Assembly (NCBI GenBank): GCA_008501735.1
Contig: QQUF01000014.1
Coordinates: 1 to 22,586 of the forward strand
DNA: 22,586 bases
Direction: 5' to 3'
Source of the DNA: Calditrichota bacterium
Lineage (GTDB): Bacteria > CLD3
Shown one piece after another: positions 13,615 through 20,317 of the stretch. A program made the position numbers and the translations under genes. Under the pieces are notes generated by a model. That model saw only the letters and a program-made list of their open reading frames with translations. It was not told the origin of the DNA and did not search any database. Position 1 is the stretch's first letter, and the number at the start of each line of letters is the position of its first letter.

Positions 13615-14011
13615 ACAAATTGAGTGTTACGACCGCTTTGAGCGTTCGCACCGCAATTTTTTGGTGGTCATTCGGATTGACTAACTGAAACCAATTTCCG
13701 TCTAAATCTGTGAAAATTAGGCATTTTTCCGAACCATCAATTCCTTGAAAATTCAAACCGTTTGTCTTTAAACTTTCAGCAGTTTTTGTGAGATTTTCTG
13801 TGTAAAGAACGAAACCTGTTTTTGCGGTTTGGTAAGTTTCTGAATCCGAAGTATTTTTACCTTTTCTTAAAAGAAATTCTTGTCCTTCTGTTGCAACCCA
13901 AACTAAGTTTTCACTCTGCTCTGCAACAATTTTAAAGCCTAAAATTTTTGTGTAAAACTCTTTAGCTTTCTGAACATCTTTTGTAAAAATTTCGATGTGT
14001 CCGAATTTCAT
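13532..14011 (-). CDS. VOC-superfamily protein with a C-terminal extension overlapping uvrC
   Basis: A 159-residue protein. Residues 1-115 are a complete VOC module: FGHIEIFTKDVQKAKEFYTKILGF at the start, TGFVLYTENLTKTAESLKTNG in the middle and FTDLDGNWFQLVNPND as the last strand. His5 could be a metal ligand; the usual final Glu is Gln109. The next 44 residues (KIAVRTLKAVVTLNLF onward) have no VOC character and run antisense through the 3' end of uvrC. They are probably a read-through extension after loss of an earlier stop codon. Function and substrate are unknown. AGAGGAG lies 6 bases before the ATG, a good ribosome site. The gene is divergent from the nuclease-like gene at 14107. Confidence 0.8.
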   Translation of the reverse strand: MKFGHIEIFTKDVQKAKEFYTKILGFKIVAEQSENLVWVATEGQEFLLRKGKNTSDSETYQTAKTGFVLYTENLTKTAESLKTNGLNFQGIDGSEKCLIFTDLDGNWFQLVNPNDHQKIAVRTLKAVVTLNLFKFPLKSSQLTSKEFYLFSEFLRELLL

Positions 14012-14049
14012 TTTTTCTCCTCTGGGTTAAGGTTTTTGGTTAAGTTTCT

Positions 14050-14078
14050 TTTTATTATTCATTCCACAAATAATAAAA
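14050..14078. repeat. 10-bp AT-only inverted repeat in the promoter region of the nuclease-like gene
   Basis: TTTTATTATT (14050-14059) and AATAATAAAA (14069-14078) are perfect inverted copies separated by 9 bases, ending 28 bases before the ATG at 14107. It could be an operator or part of a promoter, but the arms contain only A and T, so chance is not excluded. Confidence 0.35.
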
Positions 14079-14106
14079 TAAAATCATAAAGTAAGGAAAA
14101 ATTAAA

Positions 14107-15081
14107 ATGAGTAAAAATTATTGGTGTTACAGAATTGATAAAAGCAACATTGAATTCTTTAAGGATGAACTCTTTAATGAAGGAAGACTTAGACAAGGTT
14201 GGGGTAGGAAACAAGATTTAAGAAATCTTCAATTAGATGAGGGTGCAGGCAGAAATAAATCAATGTTCAACAAGGTTAAGAAAAATGATATTCTTTTAGT
14301 TCCTCAACTTCCAGATCTAGGAAAAGTTGCAATTGTTGAGGCAACTGAGGACTGGTCAAAAGGTTATGATTTTAGGGTTGAGGAAAACTTGAAGGATTTC
14401 GGACATATTTTCCCTGCTAAATTCTTAAAATCCTTTACTAGAAATAGTAAAGAAGTAACAGGTAATTTACGCTCTACCTTAAGAAACCCTTCTCGATTTT
14501 GGAATATTAATCATTACACAGAAGATGTTGAAAATCTAATAAACTCTAATCAAAATGAATTGGACAAAAAACAAGATTACGAAAGTAGGTTGTTAAGTAC
14601 TATCGGCTCAGTATTCAATGAGTCTTTTATAGAAAAAGACTTCAAAAACGATCTTTATGACAAGCTTAATGACCAATTTACAAGCGAGGAGTGGGAATTC
14701 ATATTAGTAAATGGTTTGAGGAAAATATTTCCATTTTACCAGATTGAACGTGTAGGTGGAAAAGAAGAAAAGAAACACGGTACTGATATTCTAATAAAAA
14801 TGCCTTCCTTAATTTCTAGTTATGAGTATGGAATTTCTATTCAAGTAAAAGATTATGAAGGAGTAGTCGGTGAGGAAGTTATTCAACAAATAAACAAAGC
14901 TGATGAATATTGGAATAACGAGAACTTTAAATTAATTGAGAAATGGGTTATAGTTACACGTACCTCTAAAGAAGAGAATAATGGGCTAGTATCAAATACT
15001 AGTAATGTTAAGTTTATATTTGCAAATGGGTTAAAAGAGTTGTTAAACACAATGGCAAAAAGTTTTATAGGTATAAATTAA
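14107..15081 (+). CDS. PUA/EVE-like plus Mrr-type nuclease protein (candidate modification-dependent restriction enzyme)
   Basis: A soluble 324-residue protein with two parts. Residues 1-145 (WCYRIDKSNIEFFKDELFNE, LRQGWG, MFNKVKKNDILLVPQLPDLGKVAIVEATEDW, FGHIFPAKFLKSF, NPSRFWNI) have the strand pattern of a PUA/EVE-like domain, a fold that can read modified bases. Residues about 195-320 fit an Mrr-like PD-(D/E)xK nuclease: a helix TSEEWEFILVNGLRKIF, then GGKEEKKHGTDILI with Asp227, YGISIQVKDY with Gln246-x-Lys248 (the Q-x-K variant seen in Mrr), and VVGEEVIQQINKADEYW. The architecture suggests a type IV-like restriction enzyme acting on modified foreign DNA. No methyltransferase lies nearby. 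Asp codons are GAT 14, GAC 5, Asn codons AAT 22, AAC 10, and ATA is frequent, unlike its neighbours, so recent acquisition is likely. The N-terminal fold is the less certain part. Confidence 0.7.
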   Translation: MSKNYWCYRIDKSNIEFFKDELFNEGRLRQGWGRKQDLRNLQLDEGAGRNKSMFNKVKKNDILLVPQLPDLGKVAIVEATEDWSKGYDFRVEENLKDFGHIFPAKFLKSFTRNSKEVTGNLRSTLRNPSRFWNINHYTEDVENLINSNQNELDKKQDYESRLLSTIGSVFNESFIEKDFKNDLYDKLNDQFTSEEWEFILVNGLRKIFPFYQIERVGGKEEKKHGTDILIKMPSLISSYEYGISIQVKDYEGVVGEEVIQQINKADEYWNNENFKLIEKWVIVTRTSKEENNGLVSNTSNVKFIFANGLKELLNTMAKSFIGIN

Positions 15082-15122
15082 TATTCCTCTATTAAACTAG
15101 TAATTTGTTATCAATTAGTTTT

Positions 15123-15596
15123 ATGAAAAAAAGCAAAGAAAGCAACACCTTAAAAATGACTTTCGAGGAATCAATTTTCATTGAAGCAACTCCGGAAGTT
15201 GTTTGGGATTTTACTCAAGACTACTCAAAAAGACCAAATTGGGATTCCGCTGTAATCAAAACAGAAGTTATTTCTGAAAAACCTCACCGAGTTGTTCGTG
15301 TTTTTGTAAAAGGCGGAACAACAACTGCTTTCCAGTACAAACTTGACCGTCGTCCGGAAAAAACAAGTTTACAAGCAATCGAAATGAAATCTTTATTTTT
15401 TGCGAGTGGAGGAGGTTCTTGGGTTTACAAATCAAGGTCGAACGGAACAATTTGGACACAAAGAAACACTTTAGCTTTTAAGAACAAATTTTTGACTTTA
15501 CTTTTTAAACCTTTATTTTCTTGGCAAATTACCAAACTCACAAGGCAATCAATGCACGAAGCAAAAAAACAAATTGAGAACGAACTCACAAAATGA
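15123..15596 (+). CDS. SRPBCC (START/Bet v1-like) ligand-binding protein
   Basis: A 157-residue protein from the ATG at 15123. A TTG 18 bases upstream and an ATG at 15156 are other possible starts. It has the helix-grip pattern of polyketide-cyclase/SRPBCC proteins: FEESIFIEATPEVVWDFTQDYSKRPNWDSAV at the start, VVRVFVKGG and FQYKLDRRPEKTSLQAIEM strands, SGGGSWVYKS, then a long C-terminal helix (LTRQSMHEAKKQIENEL). Members bind hydrophobic ligands; a few are cyclases or hydrolases. No catalytic residue can be assigned. A hydrophobic stretch near residue 125 (FLTLLFKPLFSWQITKL) may contact membrane. The last codon overlaps the Nudix gene start (ATGA), so they are translationally coupled and may act on the same compound. 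Confidence 0.8.
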   Translation: MKKSKESNTLKMTFEESIFIEATPEVVWDFTQDYSKRPNWDSAVIKTEVISEKPHRVVRVFVKGGTTTAFQYKLDRRPEKTSLQAIEMKSLFFASGGGSWVYKSRSNGTIWTQRNTLAFKNKFLTLLFKPLFSWQITKLTRQSMHEAKKQIENELTK

Positions 15597-16042
15597 AAAA
15601 AATCCTTAAAGTCTGTCCTTGTATTTTGAAAGAAGAAAAAGGGAAATGGTTCATTTTGGCTTTTAAACACCCGATTGCAGGAAACCAAATTCCAAAAGGA
15701 ACTGTCGAACCAAACGAAGAAATTGAAAAAGCGACTTTGAGAGAACTCAAAGAAGAGTCAGGAATTTCAGAAGCAAGAATTGAAAACTTTATTGGAAAAT
15801 TTGACAGAGTTGTTGAAAATGAAGACGGAAATTTGGAACACCACGAATGGCATTTGTTTGACGTTAGAGCTGAAAACAATTTGCCGAAAAATTGGAATCA
15901 CAACGCAGAAGGAAGCTCAGAAGAAAATGGACTTGTTTTCCATTTTTTTTGGCAAGAGCTTTCGGTAGACTATAAAAACTACCACGAATATTTTTTGAAA
16001 GTCTTAGAGCTTGTTGAAAATTACCTAAAATATAAATTTTAA
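15593..16042 (+). CDS. Nudix hydrolase
   Basis: A 149-residue enzyme. A perfect Nudix box, G-x5-E-x7-REUxEExGU, lies at residues 36-58 (GTVEPNEE then RELKEESGI), with catalytic E51, E54 and E55. Family members hydrolyse a nucleoside diphosphate linked to another group, such as oxidised dNTPs, ADP-ribose or diadenosine polyphosphates, using Mg or Mn. The substrate cannot be read from the box; IAGNQIPKGTVEPNE and HHEWHLFDV resemble small house-cleaning members. The start overlaps the SRPBCC stop (ATGA). The stop lies two bases from the stop of the convergent LRR gene, leaving no room for a separate terminator. Confidence 0.92.
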   Translation: MKKILKVCPCILKEEKGKWFILAFKHPIAGNQIPKGTVEPNEEIEKATLRELKEESGISEARIENFIGKFDRVVENEDGNLEHHEWHLFDVRAENNLPKNWNHNAEGSSEENGLVFHFFWQELSVDYKNYHEYFLKVLELVENYLKYKF

Positions 16043-16044
16043 TT

Positions 16045-16788
16045 TTACGGGCAAATCTGTTGGTCAAATCCTTGGCACACTCTTAGAAAATTTGTGAAAT
16101 TTTCGATATTCTGTAATTCTTGTGGACTACAAATTCGGTTGTTTCCAATCAGCATGTTATTTAGCGAATTCATATTTCCAAGAGATGACGGCAAACCTGT
16201 CAACAAATTATCTGACAAATCCATATGAAAAAGATTGGGCAAAGAACCAAGAGAAGAAGGAATTGAAGTGATTTTATTTTTATTAAGCTCAAGATTCATC
16301 AAACTTGACAACTGAGAAACTCCACTCGGAATACTTGAAAATTCATTTTCGCCAAAATAAAGTTCTTCCAAATTACTCAATTTTTGGATTTCACTCGGCA
16401 AAAAAGAAAGTTTGTTTTGTCCCAAATCCAAAAGTTTGAGACTTGACAACTCGCCGATTTCAGAAGGTAAAACCTCAAGTAAATTGTCGTCTAATTCCAA
16501 AAGTTCAAGTTTTGTGAGATTTTTAATTTCCGTTGGTAAAGTTGTAATTCCCAAACTGTAAAACCCTAATTTTGTAACATTTCCCGAACTGTTTGTACTC
16601 ATTCTGTTTGAGTTAGAGAATTCCTCAAAAGTCATTGAAACGGAATTTTCTTCCAAAATTTGTTGAACGATTTCCGCTTCACTTAAAGTTGGAGTTATGT
16701 TATTGTTTGCCGAATCTTTGTCTTCGCTACTGCACGAAAGAACAAAAATTGAAAAAATGAAAGTAGAGGCTATTTTAAAAGAATTCAT
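16045..16788 (-). CDS. Leucine-rich-repeat lipoprotein
   Basis: A 247-residue lipoprotein. The signal has lipobox FVLSC with lipidated Cys19, then a Ser/Glu/Asp-rich stalk. From about residue 70 there are roughly six LRRs of 23 residues with the consensus LPxEIxxLxxLxxLxLxxNxL: TTLPTEIKNLTKLELLELDD, EVLPSEIGELSSLKLLDLGQ, SFLPSEIQKLSNLEELYFGE, SSIPSGVSQLSSLMNLELNK, TSIPSSLGSLPNLFHMDLSD, TGLPSSLGNMNSLNNMLIGN. A Cys-containing cap follows (NRICSPQEL...VCQGFDQQICP). It lies on the cell envelope and probably mediates protein contact. No T9SS tail is present. CGGAGAA precedes the ATG. It lies 106 bases downstream of ygiQ on the same strand; shared transcription is possible but the functions do not match. 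Confidence 0.88.
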   Translation of the reverse strand: MNSFKIASTFIFSIFVLSCSSEDKDSANNNITPTLSEAEIVQQILEENSVSMTFEEFSNSNRMSTNSSGNVTKLGFYSLGITTLPTEIKNLTKLELLELDDNLLEVLPSEIGELSSLKLLDLGQNKLSFLPSEIQKLSNLEELYFGENEFSSIPSGVSQLSSLMNLELNKNKITSIPSSLGSLPNLFHMDLSDNLLTGLPSSLGNMNSLNNMLIGNNRICSPQELQNIENFTNFLRVCQGFDQQICP

Positions 16789-16894
16789 TTTGGACTTCTC
16801 CGAGAAAGTTGCTGGAATTAAGTAACGGAAAACTTTAACGGAGAGAGATTTCTTTTATTCCTTTTGGAACCTTAAAAAGTTAGTCTCAATTTTA

Positions 16895-18817
16895 CTATTT
16901 TCTAAACTTTTGCTTCCATCTTTTCTTGTCCTTTTTTCTTGTCTTTTCGCGTGTTTCGTGGGCAAAAGAGCTTTTTTGTTTCCTTGCCAAAAGCCTATCC
17001 GCTAAGCTTCCGTAGTTTATTTTTTCTAAAGTTTGTCGAATCCACTTTTGGTTTTCGGGTTTGTACCAAAAAAAGAATTTTCTTTGGTTTTGTTTCTCAT
17101 CTTTGGACTTAGCTGTCGAAATAGGAGCAAGTTTGTAAGGATGAAAACCTGAATAGTAAATCACTGTCGCAACAGTCATCGGAGTTGGTGTAAAATCCTG
17201 AACTTGCTCAAGTTGAAAACCTAAATCTTTAGTTTCACAAGCAAGATTCGCCATATCTTTTGTTTCGCAACCTGGATGACTTGAGATGAAATAAGGAATG
17301 ATTTGTTGGTTCAAATCTTTCTTTTTACAGACCTCTTCAAACTTCTCTTTGAATTTGTGAAAAAGTTGAAAAGAAGGTTTTCTCATAATTTTTAAAACCG
17401 AATCGGAAGTGTGTTCGGGAGCGACTTTTAATCTCCCTGAAACGTGATGAGTTACAAGTTGGTCAATGTATTCATCGTAATGATTTTCTTTTGCTTCTTG
17501 CTTGTCGTCAGTTACAAAAAGGTCGTAACGCAACCCACTTGAAACAAATGCTTTTTTGACATTTGGGTGAGCAGAAGCCTTTTTGTAAACTTCAACCATT
17601 GGCTGATGATTTGTGTCAAGATTATGGCAAACGCTTGGCCAAATGCACGAAGAACTAACACAACGGTCGCAAATTTCCTGAATTTTACCTTTCATTTTGT
17701 ACATATTCGCAGAAGGTCCACCAAGGTCGCTGATGTAACCTTTGAAGTCCGGCATTTTTGTAATCTCGTCAACTTCTTTTAAAATCGATTCTTCCGAGCG
17801 GCTTGCGACCATTTTGCCTTGATGGGCTGAAATTGTGCAAAAACTACAACCACCAAAACAACCTCTGTGCATATTTACCGAGAATTTAATCATTTCAAAA
17901 GCTGGAATTTCGCCACGTTTTTTGTACTTCGGATGAGGAAGTCTAGTGAAAGGTAAATCGAAAGAAGTGTCGATTTCCTTTTCAGTCATCGTTTGAAAAG
18001 GAGGATTTATTACTAAAGTTTTGTTCTTAACATTCTGAATGAGCCTTTTTGCAAACTGCTTGTTTGACTCCATTTCGATGTGCTTGAAATTTGCGGCGAA
18101 AGTCCGTTTGTCCCTCAAACACGCTTCGTGGGAACTTAACTCGAATGTTTCCCAATTTTTATTTTTAGGTAAGTTGTCATTCTTGTCAATCAAAACTGCT
18201 GTTTGTGGAATTGTCTTGAGTGAGGAAATCGGAACGCCTTTCCGCAAGAGTTTTAAAATTTCTCTCAAAGATTGTTCTCCCATTCCGTAAACCAAAATAT
18301 CTGCTCCACTTTCTTCCAAAATCGAAGGTTTAAGTTTGTCAGCCCAATAATCGTAGTGAGTTACTCGGCGAAGTGAAGCCTCAATCCCACCGATTAAAAC
18401 AGGAACTTCAGGATAAATTTTCTTGAGAATTTGTGTGTAAACAATCGTTGCGTAATCGGGTCTAAAACCTGATTTTCCTCCCGGAGTGTAAGCATCTGTT
18501 GAGCGGAGCCTTTTTCCTGCTGTGTAATGATTTACCATCGAATCCATACAACCCGAAGTAACTCCAAAGAAATATTTTGGTTTTCCAAATTTTCTAAAAT
18601 CACGCAGGTCGTCTTGCCAGTTCGGTTGAGGAATAATTCCTACTTTGAAGCCTTCACTTTCGATGATTCTTCCAATTACTGAGTGTCCAAAAGCTGGATG
18701 GTCAACGTATGCGTCACCAGAAATCAAAATTACATCAAGTTCTGACCAGCCTCTTTTTTCAACTTCATTTTTGGTAATCGGAAGCCAATCTGTAATTGGA
18801 CGTTGTTCAAAATTCAT
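16895..18817 (-). CDS. ygiQ: YgiQ family (UPF0313) radical SAM protein
   Basis: A 640-residue protein from the ATG at 18815-18817; a TTG two codons upstream is less likely. The N-terminal part has the family motifs WLPITKNEVEKRGW, VILISGDAYVDHPAFG and RVTHYDYWADKLKPSILEES. The radical SAM cluster is C320-x3-C324-x2-C327 in HRGCFGGCSFCTIS, binding the [4Fe-4S] that cleaves S-adenosylmethionine. LKVAPEHTSDSVLKIMRKP and FTPTPMTVATVIYYSGFHP are further family signatures. The C-terminus is very basic (TREKTRKKDKKRWKQKFRK), which suggests nucleic acid or ribosome contact. The reaction of YgiQ proteins is not established. The upstream region is shared with the divergent ABM gene. Confidence 0.95.
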   Translation of the reverse strand: MNFEQRPITDWLPITKNEVEKRGWSELDVILISGDAYVDHPAFGHSVIGRIIESEGFKVGIIPQPNWQDDLRDFRKFGKPKYFFGVTSGCMDSMVNHYTAGKRLRSTDAYTPGGKSGFRPDYATIVYTQILKKIYPEVPVLIGGIEASLRRVTHYDYWADKLKPSILEESGADILVYGMGEQSLREILKLLRKGVPISSLKTIPQTAVLIDKNDNLPKNKNWETFELSSHEACLRDKRTFAANFKHIEMESNKQFAKRLIQNVKNKTLVINPPFQTMTEKEIDTSFDLPFTRLPHPKYKKRGEIPAFEMIKFSVNMHRGCFGGCSFCTISAHQGKMVASRSEESILKEVDEITKMPDFKGYISDLGGPSANMYKMKGKIQEICDRCVSSSCIWPSVCHNLDTNHQPMVEVYKKASAHPNVKKAFVSSGLRYDLFVTDDKQEAKENHYDEYIDQLVTHHVSGRLKVAPEHTSDSVLKIMRKPSFQLFHKFKEKFEEVCKKKDLNQQIIPYFISSHPGCETKDMANLACETKDLGFQLEQVQDFTPTPMTVATVIYYSGFHPYKLAPISTAKSKDEKQNQRKFFFWYKPENQKWIRQTLEKINYGSLADRLLARKQKSSFAHETREKTRKKDKKRWKQKFRK

Positions 18818-18867
18818 TTTCAATCTTTGTTAAGTAAAAATTTGGTGGAATATAAAACAATGAAAAA

Positions 18868-18886
18868 TTAACGATGGTTAATTAAC
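18868..18886. promoter_or_regulatory. Three-half-site TTAAC palindrome in the ygiQ/ABM divergent region
   Basis: TTAAC, four bases, then the perfect palindrome GTTAATTAAC gives three inverted half-sites in 19 bases. It lies between two divergent starts, 51 bases from ygiQ and 67 bases from the ABM gene. It could be an operator for either or both. No regulator is identified. Confidence 0.35.
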
Positions 18887-18952
18887 ATTAAAATCATAAC
18901 TTGTCGTGGAATTTATAAACATCTACAAAATTAACCTAAAAAGGGAAATAAA

Positions 18953-19258
18953 ATGATTGTACTTAGGGTGAAACTTGACGTTCAAAAAGAACATTTAGCA
19001 GAAACTATTGAGTTATTCAAAATTTTAGTAAAAGCAAGTCGTTCTGCCGAAGGAACTATCGCTTATGATATTTGCCAAGATATTTTATGTGATACTACTT
19101 TGATTGTTACTGAAGTTTATGAAGATGAAGAAGCACTACAAAGGCACTTCGCAATGCCCGAATTCGGTGAAGTTCTTGGAAAAGTTGAACCATTTTTATC
19201 AGCTAAACCTGACGGCACAATTTTCAATGTGGAAAGTTCTAAGCCATTAGATTTATAA
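18953..19258 (+). CDS. ABM-family (antibiotic biosynthesis monooxygenase fold) protein, YgiN-like
   Basis: A 101-residue dimeric alpha-beta barrel protein. The family layout is clear: the opening strand MIVLRVKLDVQKEHLAETIELFKILVKASRSAEGTIAYDI, then TTLIVTEVYEDEEALQRHFAMPEFGEVLGKVEPFLS, with the 'eVYeD..a...H...p.f' pattern typical of putative quinol monooxygenases. These enzymes use no cofactor or act on quinols; the substrate here is unknown. AAGGGAA lies 8 bases before the ATG. It stands alone: ygiQ is divergent, methionine aminopeptidase converges, and a shared terminator lies between. A link to quinone redox balance would fit the stress genes of the left half, but that is only inference. 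Confidence 0.85.
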   Translation: MIVLRVKLDVQKEHLAETIELFKILVKASRSAEGTIAYDICQDILCDTTLIVTEVYEDEEALQRHFAMPEFGEVLGKVEPFLSAKPDGTIFNVESSKPLDL

Positions 19259-19265
19259 AAACGTC

Positions 19266-19298
19266 TGCCGCTTAAATTTATTAATAAATTAAGCGGCA
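19266..19298. terminator. Bidirectional hairpin terminator between the ABM and map genes
   Basis: TGCCGCTTAA (19266-19275) pairs perfectly with TTAAGCGGCA (19289-19298), and the 13-base AT loop can extend the stem. T-rich sequence lies on the right for the plus-strand gene, and the mirrored A/T sequence suits the minus-strand gene that ends at 19304. Confidence 0.8.
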
Positions 19299-19303
19299 TT
19301 AAT

Positions 19304-20113
19304 CTAATTTTCTAAAATTCTTTCTGCACCGTTGTCAATTGTCAAAATTTCGTATCCGTCTTCCGTTACCAAAATCGTATGTTCAAATTGTGCAGATAGT
19401 TTTCCGTCAGTTGTAATTGCTGTCCAATCGTCTTTCAAAATTCGGCATTTGTAAGTGCCTTGATTAATCATTGGTTCGATTGTAAAAGTCATTCCAGGGC
19501 GAAGTCTCATTCCCTTTCCGGCTTTTCCGTAATGAGCAATTACAGGGTCTTCGTGAAATTCTTTTCCGATTCCGTGCCCTGTGAAATCCCGTACAACTGA
19601 GTAACCTTTCGGCTCTACAAACTTCTGGATTGCAGCACCGATGTCACCGATTCTTGCATTTGGCTTAACTTGTTCAATTCCAAGAAGCATTGACTTGTAA
19701 GTTGTTTCAACAAGTTTTTTTGCTTCAGGAGAAGGAGTTCCAACGTAAAAAGTTCGGCTTGTGTCTCCGAAATAACCGTCCAAAGTTGTAGTAATGTCAA
19801 CATTGACTATGTCGCCATTTTTGAGGATTTTCTTGCTTGAAGGAATCCCGTGACAGATTACTTCATTCACAGAAGTACAAATGCTTTTTGGAAAACCGTT
19901 GTATTTGAGGGGTGAAGGGTAAGCACCATTCTTTACGATAAATTCGTGGCAAATTGTATTTAATTCTTCAGTAGAAACACCCGCTTTTATGTGAGGTTCA
20001 ATCATTTTCAAAACTGATGCAGCAAGTTTGCACGTTTTTCGCATTGCCTCAATTTCGCTTGGGCTTTTTACTCTAATCACTTTTGTAAACCTTTGTCTTA
20101 AAAATTCTAACAT
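19304..20113 (-). CDS. map: Methionine aminopeptidase, type I
   Basis: A 269-residue enzyme that removes the initiator Met from nascent proteins. The ATG at 20111-20113 is preferred to a TTG 27 bases upstream, since homology begins near KSPSEIEAMRKTCKLAA. The five metal ligands are in place: D106 (VNVDITT), D117 (FGDTSRTF), H180 (TGHGIG), E213 (FTIEPM) and E244 (QFEHT), plus the substrate-site His88 in EVICHGIP. There is no zinc-finger N-terminal extension, so it is a plain bacterial type Ia enzyme with about 12 extra N-terminal residues. The gene is not in the ribosomal-protein operon setting seen in many bacteria; the subtilase gene is divergent from it. It is probably essential unless a second copy exists. 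Confidence 0.97.
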   Translation of the reverse strand: MLEFLRQRFTKVIRVKSPSEIEAMRKTCKLAASVLKMIEPHIKAGVSTEELNTICHEFIVKNGAYPSPLKYNGFPKSICTSVNEVICHGIPSSKKILKNGDIVNVDITTTLDGYFGDTSRTFYVGTPSPEAKKLVETTYKSMLLGIEQVKPNARIGDIGAAIQKFVEPKGYSVVRDFTGHGIGKEFHEDPVIAHYGKAGKGMRLRPGMTFTIEPMINQGTYKCRILKDDWTAITTDGKLSAQFEHTILVTEDGYEILTIDNGAERILEN

Positions 20114-20218
20114 TATTTTTCTTAAAAAAATTCGCACCAAAGATATTCAAAAAGTTTTCTAAGTCTAAGAAAAACTTATCTTTTAAAATAAGGGTTTAAA
20201 AACTCAACTTAAAACTTT

Positions 20219-20260
20219 AAATTTCAGTTGGATTGGAATAACTTTCACGAATTGAAATTT
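20219..20260. repeat. 8-bp inverted repeat in the map/subtilase intergenic region
   Basis: AAATTTCA (20219-20226) and TGAAATTT (20253-20260) are perfect inverted copies 26 bases apart, in the 204-base divergent region. They may be regulatory half-sites. I see no clear promoter consensus in the rest of this stretch. Confidence 0.25.
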
Positions 20261-20317
20261 TAGTTGTTAGACTTTTCAAAACTCACAAACCTTAACCCTT
20301 CACGGAGGATAACTTTA

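Noticed and set aside
15094-15120. Possible terminator between the nuclease-like gene and the SRPBCC gene (AAACT...AATT with AATTAGTTT)
   Set aside because: The stem needs a three-base bulge and is all A/T with a single G-C pair, too weak to call.
20290-20301. AAACCTTAACCC shared by the leader of the subtilase gene and the minus-strand leader of the VOC gene (about 14025-14036)
   Set aside because: A 12-base match between two places in 22 kb of AT-rich sequence is expected by chance, although both copies lie just before ribosome sites.
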